A stretch of DNA of 64,000 bases. It comes from Clostridiales bacterium. GTDB lineage: Bacteria; Bacillota; Sulfobacillia; RBS10-35. Below the pieces are notes generated by a model. That model was not told where the DNA came from, did no database searches, and saw nothing but the letters and a program-made list of their open reading frames with translations. Each line of letters starts with the position of its first letter. Position 1 is the stretch's first letter. Location: the NCBI GenBank assembly GCA_018729555.1, contig JAHHQG010000032.1, forward strand, positions 1 through 64,000, written 5' to 3'. A program made the position numbers and the translations under genes. Of this stretch, positions 19,864 to 29,829 are shown piece after piece.

Positions 19864-19885
19864 GGTCTCCCTCCGTCCCCTTCTC

Positions 19886-21828
19886 TCAAAGATTCTTGAT
19901 CTCCACCGCTTCCAGCTCATCCGCCGGGGTAAAGCCAAAGACCCGGCCATAGAAATAGAGCTCCGCCTCCAGGGTCCGCCGGATATTCTCCGCCTTCCGA
20001 AACCCATGGCCTTCCCCCGGAAAGGCCAGGTAGGCCACGGGGATCCCCTTTTCCCGCAGCTTTTCCACCATCATCTCCGCCTGATGGGGCGGCACCATTT
20101 TGTCGTTGCGGTTGAGGTCCAGCTTGAAGCGGTTTCCCCCGGAGGGGAAGGGACCGCTCTCATAGGGGCCTCGGATGCGCCCCTCCACGTAGAGGTGATA
20201 GAATTCCCCCTCTACCTCATCGATGCCCCGGCGCACAACTTATGGGTGTCTTTGGCGAGAGCCTCCAGGTCGCTGACCCCAAAGTGGCTGGCCCCTGCCT
20301 TAAAGGTGTCTCCAAAGACCAGGGCCGCCATGGTGGTATAGCCGCCGGCGCTCCTTCCCCGGATGGCCAGGCGCTCCCCATCGACCAAACCCTCTTGCAC
20401 CAGGTAGTGGGCCGCCGCCTGGCAATCCTCCACATCCACCTGGCCCCACCTTTCCTTGAGGAGCTCCCGGTAGTTCCGTCCATAGCCTGTGCTGCCCCCA
20501 TAGTTCACATCCACCACGGCAAAGCCGCGGCTGGTCCAGTACTGGATCCCCAAGTTGAAGGACGGGCGGACATGGCTGGTGGGACCTCCGTGGGTGAAAA
20601 CCAAAAGGGGAGGCTTTTCCCCCTCCGGTCCCTGGAAATCCTTATTCTGGGGCGGGTAATAGAGGGCATGGGCCTTCCTTCCCCCCTGGGAAGGAAAGGT
20701 GATGGGCCGGGGCCGGGAAAGATAACCCTCATCCAAAGGAGCCTCCATGCTCCCCTGCCGCTCTTCCCACTCCCCTGTGCCAAGGTCCAAAAGAATGACC
20801 CCCATGGGCCTTTCGGGAGAGCTTCCCACAAAGGCGGCCTTCCCTTCCCGCACCTTCACGTGCTGGATGGCCGTAAAAGGGAGATGGAGAGGGGTGAGCC
20901 GACCGGTCTTCAGGTCCAGGGCCGCCAGGTGGGAAAAGGTGTCCTTTTCATACTTCAAGACCAGACGATCGGACCCCGCGAAGCCATAGGTCGTGGCCCC
21001 CAGCTGCCAGAGGGGCTCCCCGAATTCTGCCTCCATCGGCAAAAGGCCCACCCCCTTCTCCCCTTCCAGCCGGTAGAGGTTCCACCAGCCTTGCCGGTCG
21101 GAGATGTAATAGAGGGTGCCCTCAGGGGACCACTCGGGCTGGAAGATGGATTCCTCCAGGCCTCCCGCCACCTGCCTCTTTTCACCCAGGCGGCCATCGG
21201 GAAGGATGGGGGCCACGTAGAGAAAGGTGCCGTCCCAGGGCATGCGCGGATGATCCCAGGCGATGAAGGAAAGAAGGCTTCCGTCGGGGCTCAGGCGGGG
21301 GTAAGCGTAGAAGTCGTGGCCTTCCTCCAGGACGGTTACCTCCCCCGTGGAAAGGTCCACCGCCGCCACGGTGTTTTGGGCCTCCCGGTCGGAAATCCCG
21401 TGATCCTCCCGAATCACGATCAGCCGCCCCCGCTCTGCATCCAAAACGCCATCGGCATAGCGAAAAGGGCCTTCCGCGGTGAGGGGCCGCGGGGTCTCTC
21501 CCGGCCGCACCCGGTACAGGCGCTGATCGGGGAAGTGGCTGAAGAAAACCTCTCCCTTTCCTAGGGTCACAGACCCGCCCCCGTATTCATGGACCCGGGT
21601 GCGGGCATCAAAAGGGGGCGGCGTCACCTCTTCCTTCTCACCTCTTTCTCTGGAGCGGCAGAGGACGCTTCGCCCTCCGCTGAAAGGCCGGTTCTCCAGC
21701 CAGTAGAGGCCATCTGCCTCCAGCCACACCCCCGCGAAGGTGATGCTCCCTTGGGCGATAAGGGAAGCGGTGATAGGCGAAGCCCACGAACCATAAGGCG
21801 CTTTCTTTATTTCCATGGCGGTTTCCAT
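19886..21828 (-). pseudogene. S9 prolyl-oligopeptidase-family peptidase, disrupted by a 132-bp inverted patch
   Basis: N-term beta-propeller plus [40 protein letters not shown], then a foreign 132-bp segment, then [58 protein letters not shown] in a different frame. Confidence 0.85.
20105..20236 (-). repeat. Inverted repeat D, copy 1 (M14 peptidase fragment inside S9 gene)
   Basis: 132-bp reverse complement of 23100-23231 with ~1 mismatch; encodes [43 protein letters not shown]. Confidence 0.92.
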
Positions 21829-21889
21829 CCTTCCCTCGGGTATGCCTTTCCGCCTTCCTCGCCCATACTAACACCCGGGGAGGTCCGCC

Positions 21890-22240
21890 ATGGAAGCCAG
21901 GCACTTGGGCCTTTTCGTCGGAAAGTGGCTCTCCCTCTGGCTCACCTTGAGCCTCACCTGGCGCCTCATCGGAGCACCCCGCCAGCCCGATGCCCTCATC
22001 GCCCTGGCCCTGGCGGCCCTTCTCTACCCCTTCGGGGACCGATGGCTTCGACAGCGGGAAGGGCCCCTGGCAGGGGCCCTGGGGGAAGGGCTGTTGGCCT
22101 TCTTCCTCCTCTGGGCCATGACCTATTTCCTCTACCCCGCCCGCCACCTCACCCTGGACCAGCTCCTCGTGACCGCCGGCGCCGTCGCCTTCATCCAGTA
22201 CCTCTGGCATCGGCTCACCCCCCACCTTCCCCTGAGGTAG
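21890..22240 (+). CDS. Small integral membrane protein
   Basis: Four predicted hydrophobic segments; no family recognised. Confidence 0.55.
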   Translation: MEARHLGLFVGKWLSLWLTLSLTWRLIGAPRQPDALIALALAALLYPFGDRWLRQREGPLAGALGEGLLAFFLLWAMTYFLYPARHLTLDQLLVTAGAVAFIQYLWHRLTPHLPLR

Positions 22241-22272
22241 CTCAAAGAAGGAAAAGAGCTTCGCGTAGGGAA

Positions 22273-22300
22273 AAAGGTCCCTTGGTAAAGAGGGACCTTT
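22273..22300 (+). promoter_or_regulatory. Hairpin overlapping the ribosome-binding region of the next ORF
   Basis: AAAGGTCCCT tggtaaag AGGGACCTTT, immediately followed by c-GTG start at 22302; the GAGG SD-like stretch abuts/enters the 3' arm. Confidence 0.5.
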
Positions 22301-22301
22301 C

Positions 22302-22490
22302 GTGAATAAGCTTTTTAAGAAGCTCAAGGAAGACGAGGCGGGCCAGTCCCTCTGGGATTACTACCTCATCACCCTGGGTCTCGCCGCCACCGCCCTCCTG
22401 GCCGTCACCGACACGGGCCACACCTTTTTGAACTGGCTCCTTCGGGTGTGGGATCTCTTCCGGAACCTCTTCCTCTGGCCGGAGGTTTAA
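22302..22490 (+). CDS. Flp-like small pilin/class III signal-peptide protein
   Basis: LKEDEAGQSLWDYYLITLGLAATALLAV resembles Flp N-termini (D-E-G-x-S/T..EY...). Confidence 0.45.
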   Translation: MNKLFKKLKEDEAGQSLWDYYLITLGLAATALLAVTDTGHTFLNWLLRVWDLFRNLFLWPEV

Positions 22491-22568
22491 CCGCCTTTAA
22501 CACTCCCGGGAGGATTTTTCTTTCGTATCCCGAATAAGGGCTCCCAAACTAGGAAAGGAGTCCTGCCC

Positions 22569-24260
22569 TTGTCGCGCTTAACCCTCACCTTCGATCACTT
22601 TCCCGACTACGAGGAGCTGACCCGCTGGCTGCAACGGGCCCACGACCAATACCCTGACCTTACGGAGCTTTACTCCATCGGCAGAACCTATGAAGGTCGG
22701 GAGATCTGGTGCCTGGAGATCACCCAAAAGGCCACGGGCCCAGGTCTGGAAAAGCCCGGCATGTACGTCGACGCCAACATCCACGCCAGCGAATTCACCG
22801 GCGGCATGGCGGCCCTGGAGACCATCCGCGTCCTTTTGGAAGAATACCCCCGGGATCCCCTGGTCCGCCACCTGGTGGATACGCGGGTCTTCTACATCCT
22901 CCCCCGCATCAGCGCCGACGGCTCCGAGATGGTGCTGAAAACGCCCTACTACGTCCGCTCTAACGTGCGCCCCTACCCCGAAGAAGAGCGGGAAGGCCTC
23001 TACCCCGAGGACATCAACGGCGACGGCCTCATCCTCACCATGCGGGTGAAAGATCCCAACGGCGCCTGGAGGAAATCTGCAAAGGATCCGCGGGTCATGG
23101 TGCGCCGGGGCATCGATGAGGTAGAGGGGGAATTCTATCACCTCTACGTGGAGGGGCGCATCCGAGGCCCCTATGAGGGCGGTCCCTTCCCCTCCGGGGG
23201 AAACCGCTTCAAGCTGGACCTCAACCGCAACTTCCCCGGCGATTACCGCCCCGAAGGGATCCAGCCGGGGGCCAGCCTCTACCCCCTGGATCAGCCGGAA
23301 ACCCGGGCCATGGCGGAGTTCTTTGCCGCTCATCCCAACATCGCCTGTGCCCAGACCTTTCACACCTTCTCGGGGGTCATCCTCCGTCCCTACGCCACCC
23401 GTCCCGACAAGGAGATCCCGGGAGAAGACCTCCGCTGGTTCGAGATCCTGGGGCAGCGGGGGAAAGAGATCACCGGCTATCCCATGGTTTCGGTCTACGA
23501 AGGGTTCCGCTTCGACAAGGCCAGCCCTGTCTACGGCTACGGCACCCTTTTCGAATGGTGGTACGGCCAGCAAGGGGTCTTCTACCTGGCGACGGAGCTC
23601 TGGAACCCCTATGAGGCGGCGGGGGTAACGGGCCCCTTTTCGGGCCACCGGGAGCTCACGGAGGAGGATTGGCTGAAGATGATGGAGTGGAACGACAAGG
23701 AGCTGAAGGGGGAGGGCTTTGTGGACTGGCAGCCCTTCCAGCACCCCGATCTGGGCGAAGTGGAGATCGGCGGATGGAAGACTCTCTATTGCATCAGCAA
23801 CGCCCCCTTCGGTCGTTACCTTAAAGAGCACGCCCAAAGGAACGCCCGCTTCAACCTCACCCATGCCGCCATGAGCCCCCGCTTGGCCATCGCCCGGGCC
23901 AGCGCCAAACCCGTGGGAGACGGCGTCTTTGAAGTCTGGGCCGATGTCCAGAACCAGGGGTACCTTCCCACCTACGTCACCCGCCAGGCCCTCCAGATGA
24001 AGGCCGTCAAAGAGGTGGAGGCCTTCCTAGAGGCGGAAGGGGATATCGAGGTCCTCACCCGCCCCGCCACCCAAACCCTGGGTCACATCTCGGGAAGGGG
24101 CCTTCCGCCCCAGTTCTTCCGCCCAGGTTCCCTGGAGACCCCCTCGGAAAAGAGGGTCCGGTTCTTGGTGAAGGCGCCCCGGGGCGGGGAGGTGACGGTG
24201 GTGGTGCGCCATGCCCGGGCCGGCACCGCCCGGGCGAGGGTGCAACTCCCCCCTTTCTAA
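22569..24260 (+). CDS. M14-family zinc carboxypeptidase
   Basis: YSIGRTYEGREIWCLEIT...GMYVDANIHASEFTGGMAALETIRVLLEEY...LDLNRNFPGDYRPEG; HxxE zinc motif. Confidence 0.92.
   Translation: MSRLTLTFDHFPDYEELTRWLQRAHDQYPDLTELYSIGRTYEGREIWCLEITQKATGPGLEKPGMYVDANIHASEFTGGMAALETIRVLLEEYPRDPLVRHLVDTRVFYILPRISADGSEMVLKTPYYVRSNVRPYPEEEREGLYPEDINGDGLILTMRVKDPNGAWRKSAKDPRVMVRRGIDEVEGEFYHLYVEGRIRGPYEGGPFPSGGNRFKLDLNRNFPGDYRPEGIQPGASLYPLDQPETRAMAEFFAAHPNIACAQTFHTFSGVILRPYATRPDKEIPGEDLRWFEILGQRGKEITGYPMVSVYEGFRFDKASPVYGYGTLFEWWYGQQGVFYLATELWNPYEAAGVTGPFSGHRELTEEDWLKMMEWNDKELKGEGFVDWQPFQHPDLGEVEIGGWKTLYCISNAPFGRYLKEHAQRNARFNLTHAAMSPRLAIARASAKPVGDGVFEVWADVQNQGYLPTYVTRQALQMKAVKEVEAFLEAEGDIEVLTRPATQTLGHISGRGLPPQFFRPGSLETPSEKRVRFLVKAPRGGEVTVVVRHARAGTARARVQLPPF
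23100..23231 (+). repeat. Inverted repeat D, copy 2 (probable donor, in M14 gene)
   Basis: Reverse complement of 20105-20236 in an intact M14 frame. Confidence 0.92.
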
Positions 24261-24294
24261 AGGGCTTTTCTTTCGCCAAGGGCTGTGCTAACCT

Positions 24295-24432
24295 TGCATG
24301 AGGTTGGGGAGTAGCCTCCCGCCCTTGGAGGCGGGCCGGACGGCCGTCAGGACGGTTCCCCAAGGGGAGCCCGGCCGCCGGGGATTCACCTCCTGGCAAG
24401 ACCACCGCCAAACCATGGGCGGTGGTTTTTTG
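24295..24432 (+). promoter_or_regulatory. yybP-ykoY (manganese-sensing) riboswitch
   Basis: Conserved GGGGAGTAGCC (24306-24316) and GGCCGCCGGGGA near the 3' side, followed by a terminator, directly upstream of a TerC-family gene. Confidence 0.88.
24401..24431 (+). terminator. Riboswitch expression-platform terminator
   Basis: ACCACCGCC aaaccatg GGCGGTGGT TTTTT. Confidence 0.85.
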
Positions 24433-24455
24433 CCGCCCGAAAAGGAGGTCGACCG

Positions 24456-25466
24456 GTGGACATCTCCCCTTTTGTCAGCTGGCTTTCCCGCCCGTGGGGC
24501 GGAGCCAACCTTGGCGCATGGCTCCTTTTCCACGCCATCTTTCTTTCCCTGGTGGCCCTGGATCTCTTTCTTTTTGGCCGCCGCTTTTCGACAAGACCTC
24601 CCCGGGGAAGGGAAACCCTGGCCTTGGCTTCCCTCTTCATCCTGGCCGCCCTTCTCTACGGCGGATGGATCGCCCTCGCCTACGGGACCGAGCGAGGCCT
24701 TCTCTTTTTCACCGGTTACCTGGTGGAAGAAGCCCTCTCCCTCGACAACATCCTGGTGATGGTCCTCATCTTCGAGGGGCTGGCCATCCCTTTGGTCTTC
24801 CGCCACCGCCTCCTCTTCCTTGGGATCCTGGGGGCCATGATCCTGCGGGGTGCCATGATCTTCATAGGGGCTGCCCTTCTGGCGCGCTTTGAGTTTCTCC
24901 TCTTCGCCTTTGGCATCTTCTTGGTGGCCATGGGGATAAGCATGCTGATCCGGAGGGAAAGGCCCCGGGAACTCCAGGAAAACCGTCTCTTCCGGTGGCT
25001 TTCGGCCCGCCTCCCCCTGACCCCTCATCTGGACGGGCCAAGATTTTTTAGCGGCGGCAAAGCCACTCCCCTCTTCCTCGCCCTCCTCTGGATCCTTTTC
25101 GCCGACGCCATCTTCGCCCTCGACAGCATCCCCGCCATCTTCTCCATTACCACCGACCCTTTCCTGGTCTACACCTCCAATATGTGGGCGGTGGCCGGCC
25201 TACGGGCCCTCTATTTCGCCCTCGCCTCCCTCGTGGAGCGCTTCCGGCACCTCAAGACGGCTCTTGCGTGGCTCCTCCTCTTCATCGGGGGGAAGATCTT
25301 CTACCAGGAATGGGTAGCGCCCGTCTCGCCCCTTGGGTCCCTGGCCATCACCCTCGCCATCCTGGGGCTGGGCATCGTCGCTTCCCTCCGGCCCGGGGAA
25401 AGGCCATCCACCCAAGAAGAGACAGGGAAGGGCGGGGAAGGAACAGCGCACGAAGGCGGGGCGTAG
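24456..25466 (+). CDS. TerC/Alx-family membrane protein (putative Mn2+ exporter)
   Basis: LVEEALSLDNILVMVLIFEGLAIP ... LLWILFADAIFALDSIPAIFSITTDPFLVYTSNMWAVAGLRALYF. Confidence 0.92.
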   Translation: MDISPFVSWLSRPWGGANLGAWLLFHAIFLSLVALDLFLFGRRFSTRPPRGRETLALASLFILAALLYGGWIALAYGTERGLLFFTGYLVEEALSLDNILVMVLIFEGLAIPLVFRHRLLFLGILGAMILRGAMIFIGAALLARFEFLLFAFGIFLVAMGISMLIRRERPRELQENRLFRWLSARLPLTPHLDGPRFFSGGKATPLFLALLWILFADAIFALDSIPAIFSITTDPFLVYTSNMWAVAGLRALYFALASLVERFRHLKTALAWLLLFIGGKIFYQEWVAPVSPLGSLAITLAILGLGIVASLRPGERPSTQEETGKGGEGTAHEGGA

Positions 25467-25504
25467 GAGGGGAGGAGGGGATGAGGCGAAAAGGAAAGGG
25501 AAAT

Positions 25505-25534
25505 GGGAAGGGCCGGCCATAGCCGGCCCTTCCC
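25505..25534. terminator. Bidirectional terminator-like hairpin between convergent terC and cydB
   Basis: GGGAAGGGCCGGC cata GCCGGCCCTTCCC perfect stem. Confidence 0.65.
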
Positions 25535-25573
25535 CTTCGCTTCCTACCCTTCACCCGCTTTTCGCGGAAGCCG

Positions 25574-26593
25574 TCAGCTGTACCCCTTGGCTTCCTCCGG
25601 CTTGATGGGTTTCCGGAAGAGGCCGTAGGCCCAGAGCTGATACCCCACCACGATGGGCACCATGACGACGGCCACCCCCAGCATGATGCTCTGGGTGAGG
25701 GGGCTGGACGCCGCCTCGTAAAGGGTGATGGTGGCCGAGGGATCCAGGCGGGAGATCAGCATCCGCGGGAACATCCCCACAAACCCCGTGCCCATCAGGA
25801 GAAAGAACCCCAGGGAGTGGCTGAAGAAGGCCCCCCAGGGGAGCTTACGCCCCTGGAAGTAGGGCACCAGGAGGAAACCCACCACCGCCAGAGCCGGGAT
25901 GAGGAACAAGACGGGATGCTCCAGGTAGTTTCCCAAAAGGGTCGTCCGATCCCCCGTGGCCGCCAGGAAGAGGCCTGCCACCACCAGGACTGCCGGCCAG
26001 AGGTAGCGGCTATAGGTGGATGCCTTTTCCCGAAGGGGCCCTTCCACCTTGGCACTGAGCCAAAGGAGCCCGCTCTGGACCATGACCGTCACAAAGAGGA
26101 GGCCCCCCAGGATCCCGTAGGCGTTCAAAAGGGAGGTGAAGGCCACGCCGTAGACTTCCTTCGAGAACTCCAAGCCCAGGAAGAGGTTGGCGAAGGCCAC
26201 CCCCAAAAGGAGGCTCACCAGAAGGCTTCCCGTGAAAAAGGCCCACTTCCAGAAGGTCTGCCAGGAGCCTCCCTCCAGCTTTTTCATGAACTCCAAGCCT
26301 GCCGCCCGGTAGAAGAGGGCGAAGAGGATGAGGTAGAGGGGGATGTAGAGCTTGGAGAACATCTGGGCGTACACCAGGGGGAAGGCCGCAAAGGTGGCGC
26401 CTCCTGCCGTGATGAGCCAGACCTCGTTGCCGTTCCAAAAAGGCCCGATGGCCTCCTGCATCTGGCGCTGCTCCTGATCCTTTTTCCCGAGGAAGGGGAA
26501 GACCATCCCCACCCCCAGGGTGTAGCCGTCCACCACGAAGTAGACCAGCCAGAGGAGCGCCCAGAGGAAGAACCAGGTTTCCGCCAGCCACAT
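25574..26593 (-). CDS. cydB: Cytochrome bd ubiquinol oxidase subunit II
   Basis: WLVYFVVDGYTLGVGMVFPFLGKKDQEQRQMQEAIGPFWNGNEVWLITAGGATFAAFPLVYAQMFS. Confidence 0.95.
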   Translation of the reverse strand: MWLAETWFFLWALLWLVYFVVDGYTLGVGMVFPFLGKKDQEQRQMQEAIGPFWNGNEVWLITAGGATFAAFPLVYAQMFSKLYIPLYLILFALFYRAAGLEFMKKLEGGSWQTFWKWAFFTGSLLVSLLLGVAFANLFLGLEFSKEVYGVAFTSLLNAYGILGGLLFVTVMVQSGLLWLSAKVEGPLREKASTYSRYLWPAVLVVAGLFLAATGDRTTLLGNYLEHPVLFLIPALAVVGFLLVPYFQGRKLPWGAFFSHSLGFFLLMGTGFVGMFPRMLISRLDPSATITLYEAASSPLTQSIMLGVAVVMVPIVVGYQLWAYGLFRKPIKPEEAKGYS

Positions 26594-26611
26594 GACCCAT
26601 TCCTCCTTTCC

Positions 26612-27976
26612 TTACCGGTGGCCCATCAGCAGAGCCGCCGGGACCTTCTCCACCGTCGCAGGCGTATCTTCCATGCCTTCGTAACCCTTCCTGGCCGTCC
26701 GGGCGATGAGGATGATGTCGGCCACGATGAGGGTGCCGTAGAAGACCACCAGGCCGATAAGGGTGAAGAGGATCTGGCCCGGCGGGAGGGGGCTCACGGC
26801 GTCGGCCGTCCTCATGAGGCCGTAGACGATCCAGGGCTGCCGCCCCACTTCCGTCACCACCCACCCCAAGAGGGTGGCCACATAGGGAAGGGGGATGGCG
26901 TAGAGGAAGAACTTCAAGAGCCAGGGTTTATCCAGGAGCTTCTTCTTCCGCACCAGGTAGAAGGCGTACCAGGTGGCGCCCAGGAAGAGGAACCCCAGCC
27001 ATACCATGATCCGGAAGCTCCAGGTTACCATCCAAACCGGCGGCCGATCTTCAGGCGCGATGCTGTCCAGGCCGGGCACATAGCCCCTAAGGCTGTCGGT
27101 GTAGAGAAGGCTTCCCAGGTAGGGGATCCTCCCCCACTCGATGAGGTTTCCGGTGTTGTCCATCTTGGGCACCACAAAGAGGTAGTAGGGCTGATCGGGG
27201 CCCGACTGCCAGATGGAGTCCATGGCCGCCGCTTTGGCAGGCTGGTCCACCACCGCCGCCGTGGCGGAGATGTGGCCCGTGACGGGCTGCAGGGTGGCGG
27301 CGATGAGGGCCAGGATCAGGCCGAAGCGGAAGGAGGTGTTGAACACCTCATCCTTGGGCCGCCGCAGGAGATGGTAGGCGCTGACCCCCATGACGAAGAA
27401 GCCGCCCACCACATAGCTGGCCCCCAGGGTGTGGATGAGGATCCTCCAGGCGTAGGGGTTGAAGACAAGGGCCCAGAAGTCCTTCAAGATCACTTTGTCG
27501 GGGAGAAGCTCATACCCCACCGGGTGCTGCATGAACCCGTTGGCGGTGATGATCCAGAGGGAAGAAAGGGTGGTCCCAAGAGCCACCATCCACATGCTGA
27601 GGGTCCGCAGCTTCGGGAACCTGTGGCGCCCAAAGACCCAGATGCCGATGAAGGTGGACTCCAAGAAAAAGGCCACCATGGCTTCGATGGCCAGGGGTGC
27701 CCCGAAGATATCCCCCATGAAGTGGGAATAGACGGACCAGTTGGTCCCGATCTGAAACTCCATGGTGATCCCCGTGACGACCCCCAGGAGGAAGTTGATG
27801 AGGAAGATCTTCCCCCAGAATTCCGCCATCTTGTAGTAGAGCTCTTTCCCCGTCCTCCGATAGAGGGTCTCCATGATGGCCACCAGGATCACGAGACCCA
27901 GGGTCAGAGGCACGAAGAGAAAGTGGAAGGCGATGGTCACCGCAAATTGAATACGGCTCAAAAGAACAGGATCCAT
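26612..27976 (-). CDS. cydA: Cytochrome bd ubiquinol oxidase subunit I
   Basis: LSRIQFAVTIAFHFLFVPLTLGLVILVAIMETLYRRTGKELYYKMAEFWGKIFLINFLLGVVTGITMEFQIGTNWSVYSHFMGDIFGAPLAIEAM. Confidence 0.96.
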   Translation of the reverse strand: MDPVLLSRIQFAVTIAFHFLFVPLTLGLVILVAIMETLYRRTGKELYYKMAEFWGKIFLINFLLGVVTGITMEFQIGTNWSVYSHFMGDIFGAPLAIEAMVAFFLESTFIGIWVFGRHRFPKLRTLSMWMVALGTTLSSLWIITANGFMQHPVGYELLPDKVILKDFWALVFNPYAWRILIHTLGASYVVGGFFVMGVSAYHLLRRPKDEVFNTSFRFGLILALIAATLQPVTGHISATAAVVDQPAKAAAMDSIWQSGPDQPYYLFVVPKMDNTGNLIEWGRIPYLGSLLYTDSLRGYVPGLDSIAPEDRPPVWMVTWSFRIMVWLGFLFLGATWYAFYLVRKKKLLDKPWLLKFFLYAIPLPYVATLLGWVVTEVGRQPWIVYGLMRTADAVSPLPPGQILFTLIGLVVFYGTLIVADIILIARTARKGYEGMEDTPATVEKVPAALLMGHR

Positions 27977-28076
27977 GGATGTTCACTCCCTTCCCCTCCA
28001 CCGTAAGGGGGAAAGGGAGATTCCCTGTAGAGCGCTCCGGCCCTGCCCTTCGGGCCCTTTTCCTCTCACCAAAAGG

Positions 28077-28107
28077 GGAGGTGGCCCTTCCCCGAAGGGC
28101 CACCTCC
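28077..28107 (-). terminator. Terminator of cupredoxin gene
   Basis: 14-bp perfect stem GGAGGTGGCCCTTC ccc GAAGGGCCACCTCC followed (minus strand) by CCTTTT. Confidence 0.7.
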
Positions 28108-28130
28108 CGAAGGACCAAACGGCCCTACCC

Positions 28131-28517
28131 TTAGGGCGTGACGACGATCTCCCCCACCATGCCGCCCTGGGCGTGGCCCGGCACGGTGCACACATAGGGG
28201 TAGGTGCCGGGCTTATCGAAGGTGAAGGACCACTTCTGCCCCGGTTTCAAAAGGGGCGACTTGAAGTATCCGTCCAGGACCACCTGGCCGTTTTCCACCT
28301 TGCCGCTGGCGGCATCGTGCTCCATGGTGTCCTTGTTGACCCACGTCACCGTGGTGCCCACCTTGATGGTCACCGTCTTCGGCGTAAACTTCAGCCCCGG
28401 CCCCGCCTCGATGGTGACGCCATTCCCTTGAGCCGCCGGCTGCTTCGTCCCGCCGCATCCGGCCACCAACCCGGCCAGAAGGAGGGTCACCAGCAAAAGC
28501 CCCCACCAACGCTTCAT
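28131..28517 (-). CDS. Cupredoxin/plastocyanin-like lipoprotein
   Basis: Lipobox LVAGCGG; KVGTTVTWVNKDTMEHDAASG...YPYVCTVPGHAQGGMVGEIVV. Confidence 0.88.
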   Translation of the reverse strand: MKRWWGLLLVTLLLAGLVAGCGGTKQPAAQGNGVTIEAGPGLKFTPKTVTIKVGTTVTWVNKDTMEHDAASGKVENGQVVLDGYFKSPLLKPGQKWSFTFDKPGTYPYVCTVPGHAQGGMVGEIVVTP

Positions 28518-28587
28518 GGACTCATCTCCTTTCCCTCCGAGAGCTTAACTCGGATTTTTGCTGCCGCAAGGCCCAGCTGGCCCCTCT

Positions 28588-29790
28588 TTAGGGGCCATCC
28601 GGACCCTTATGGAAGGGGATCTCCACCACAAAGAGGCTCCCTTGCCCCTCCGCCCGGCCTTCCACCCAGACCCGTCCATCGTGGCGCTGCACGATATGCT
28701 TCACGATGGCCAGCCCCAGCCCCGTCCCTCCGGCCTGGCGGCTGCGTCCCCGATCTACCCGGTAAAACCGCTGGAAGATCTTCTCCCGATCTTCCGGTGG
28801 CACCCCGATGCCCGTATCCTCCACCTCCAGGCGGGCCCAGAGCTTTCCCCGCTCATCCTCCCGCACAAGGGTGCGGATCCACACCTTTCCCCCTTCAGGC
28901 GTATATTGGACCGCATTGGACAAAAGGTTACGCAGCACGTGGCCCAGCTGCACCGGGTCACCCCAACAGGGGGCTTCCTCCAGTTGGGTGGCGAGGGTCA
29001 GGCCCCTTTGGCGAAAGAGATCTTCGTAGAAGGGCCGTTCTTCTTCCACCAGCCGCGCCAGATCCAAAGGCTTCATGTGGAAGGGCTGCTCGAAGCTTTC
29101 CACCCGGGCCAAAAGGAGCATATCGTCGATGATGCGGGCCATGCGCTGGGTGTTCCAGAGGATCCGCTCCAGCGAACGGCGCTCCCCTTCCTCCTCGGCC
29201 TGGTCCAAAAGCCCTTCCGCATACCCCTGGATGGCCATGAGGGGGGTCCTCAGCTCATGGGAGGCGTTGGCCACAAACTCCCGGCGCATCCGCTCCACCG
29301 CCCGCCGCTCCCGGATGTCCTGCTGCACCACCAAAAAGCCGCCTTCCGGCAGGGGCAAGAAGCGGGTCTCCAGAATAGGACCTTCAGGAAGGGGCTGGAT
29401 GACTTCTTTCAACGCCCCTTCCCTCCGGCTGGCGGAAAGGGCGCTATTGAGGGCGCTGTAGGGGAAAAGCTCCACGTGGTGGGCCCCCAGCCGCCGCCAT
29501 TGAAGCTCTCCCCACCAGAGTCGGGCTTGCCGGTTCATGTAAAGGGGGCGGCCTTCGCCATCCAGCAGGAGGATGCCCTCCTCGAGGGCGTCGAGGGTGC
29601 CCTCCAGGCGGCGCAAAAGGTCCCCTTGGGCCTCCGCCTCCCTCTTTAAGGCCTGCCACCCTTGCGCGAGGGCGTCGGCCCCTTCTTCCGGGTCGGCCAA
29701 CTCCCGGCCCAAAAGCTGCCGGACGGTGAAAAACAGCACTTGCCAGCGATCTTCCTCCCGGCGCCGGCCCAGGTAAAAGGCCGCCACCAC
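28588..29790 (-). CDS. PhoR-like sensor histidine kinase
   Basis: FVANASHELRTPLMAIQGYAEGLL; NLLSNAVQYTPEGGKVWI; VEDTGIGVPPEDREKIFQRFYRVDRGRSRQAGGTGLGLAIVKHIV. Confidence 0.93.
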   Translation of the reverse strand: MVAAFYLGRRREEDRWQVLFFTVRQLLGRELADPEEGADALAQGWQALKREAEAQGDLLRRLEGTLDALEEGILLLDGEGRPLYMNRQARLWWGELQWRRLGAHHVELFPYSALNSALSASRREGALKEVIQPLPEGPILETRFLPLPEGGFLVVQQDIRERRAVERMRREFVANASHELRTPLMAIQGYAEGLLDQAEEEGERRSLERILWNTQRMARIIDDMLLLARVESFEQPFHMKPLDLARLVEEERPFYEDLFRQRGLTLATQLEEAPCWGDPVQLGHVLRNLLSNAVQYTPEGGKVWIRTLVREDERGKLWARLEVEDTGIGVPPEDREKIFQRFYRVDRGRSRQAGGTGLGLAIVKHIVQRHDGRVWVEGRAEGQGSLFVVEIPFHKGPDGP

Positions 29791-29829
29791 CGCCAGAAGG
29801 ACAAGGACCCAGGTGATGGCGCTAAACCC

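Noticed and set aside
25817-28006. 729-aa + strand ORF antisense to cydAB
   Set aside because: GC-rich antisense open frame; composition (H/E/G/P-rich) and overlap with clear cydA/cydB frames argue against it.
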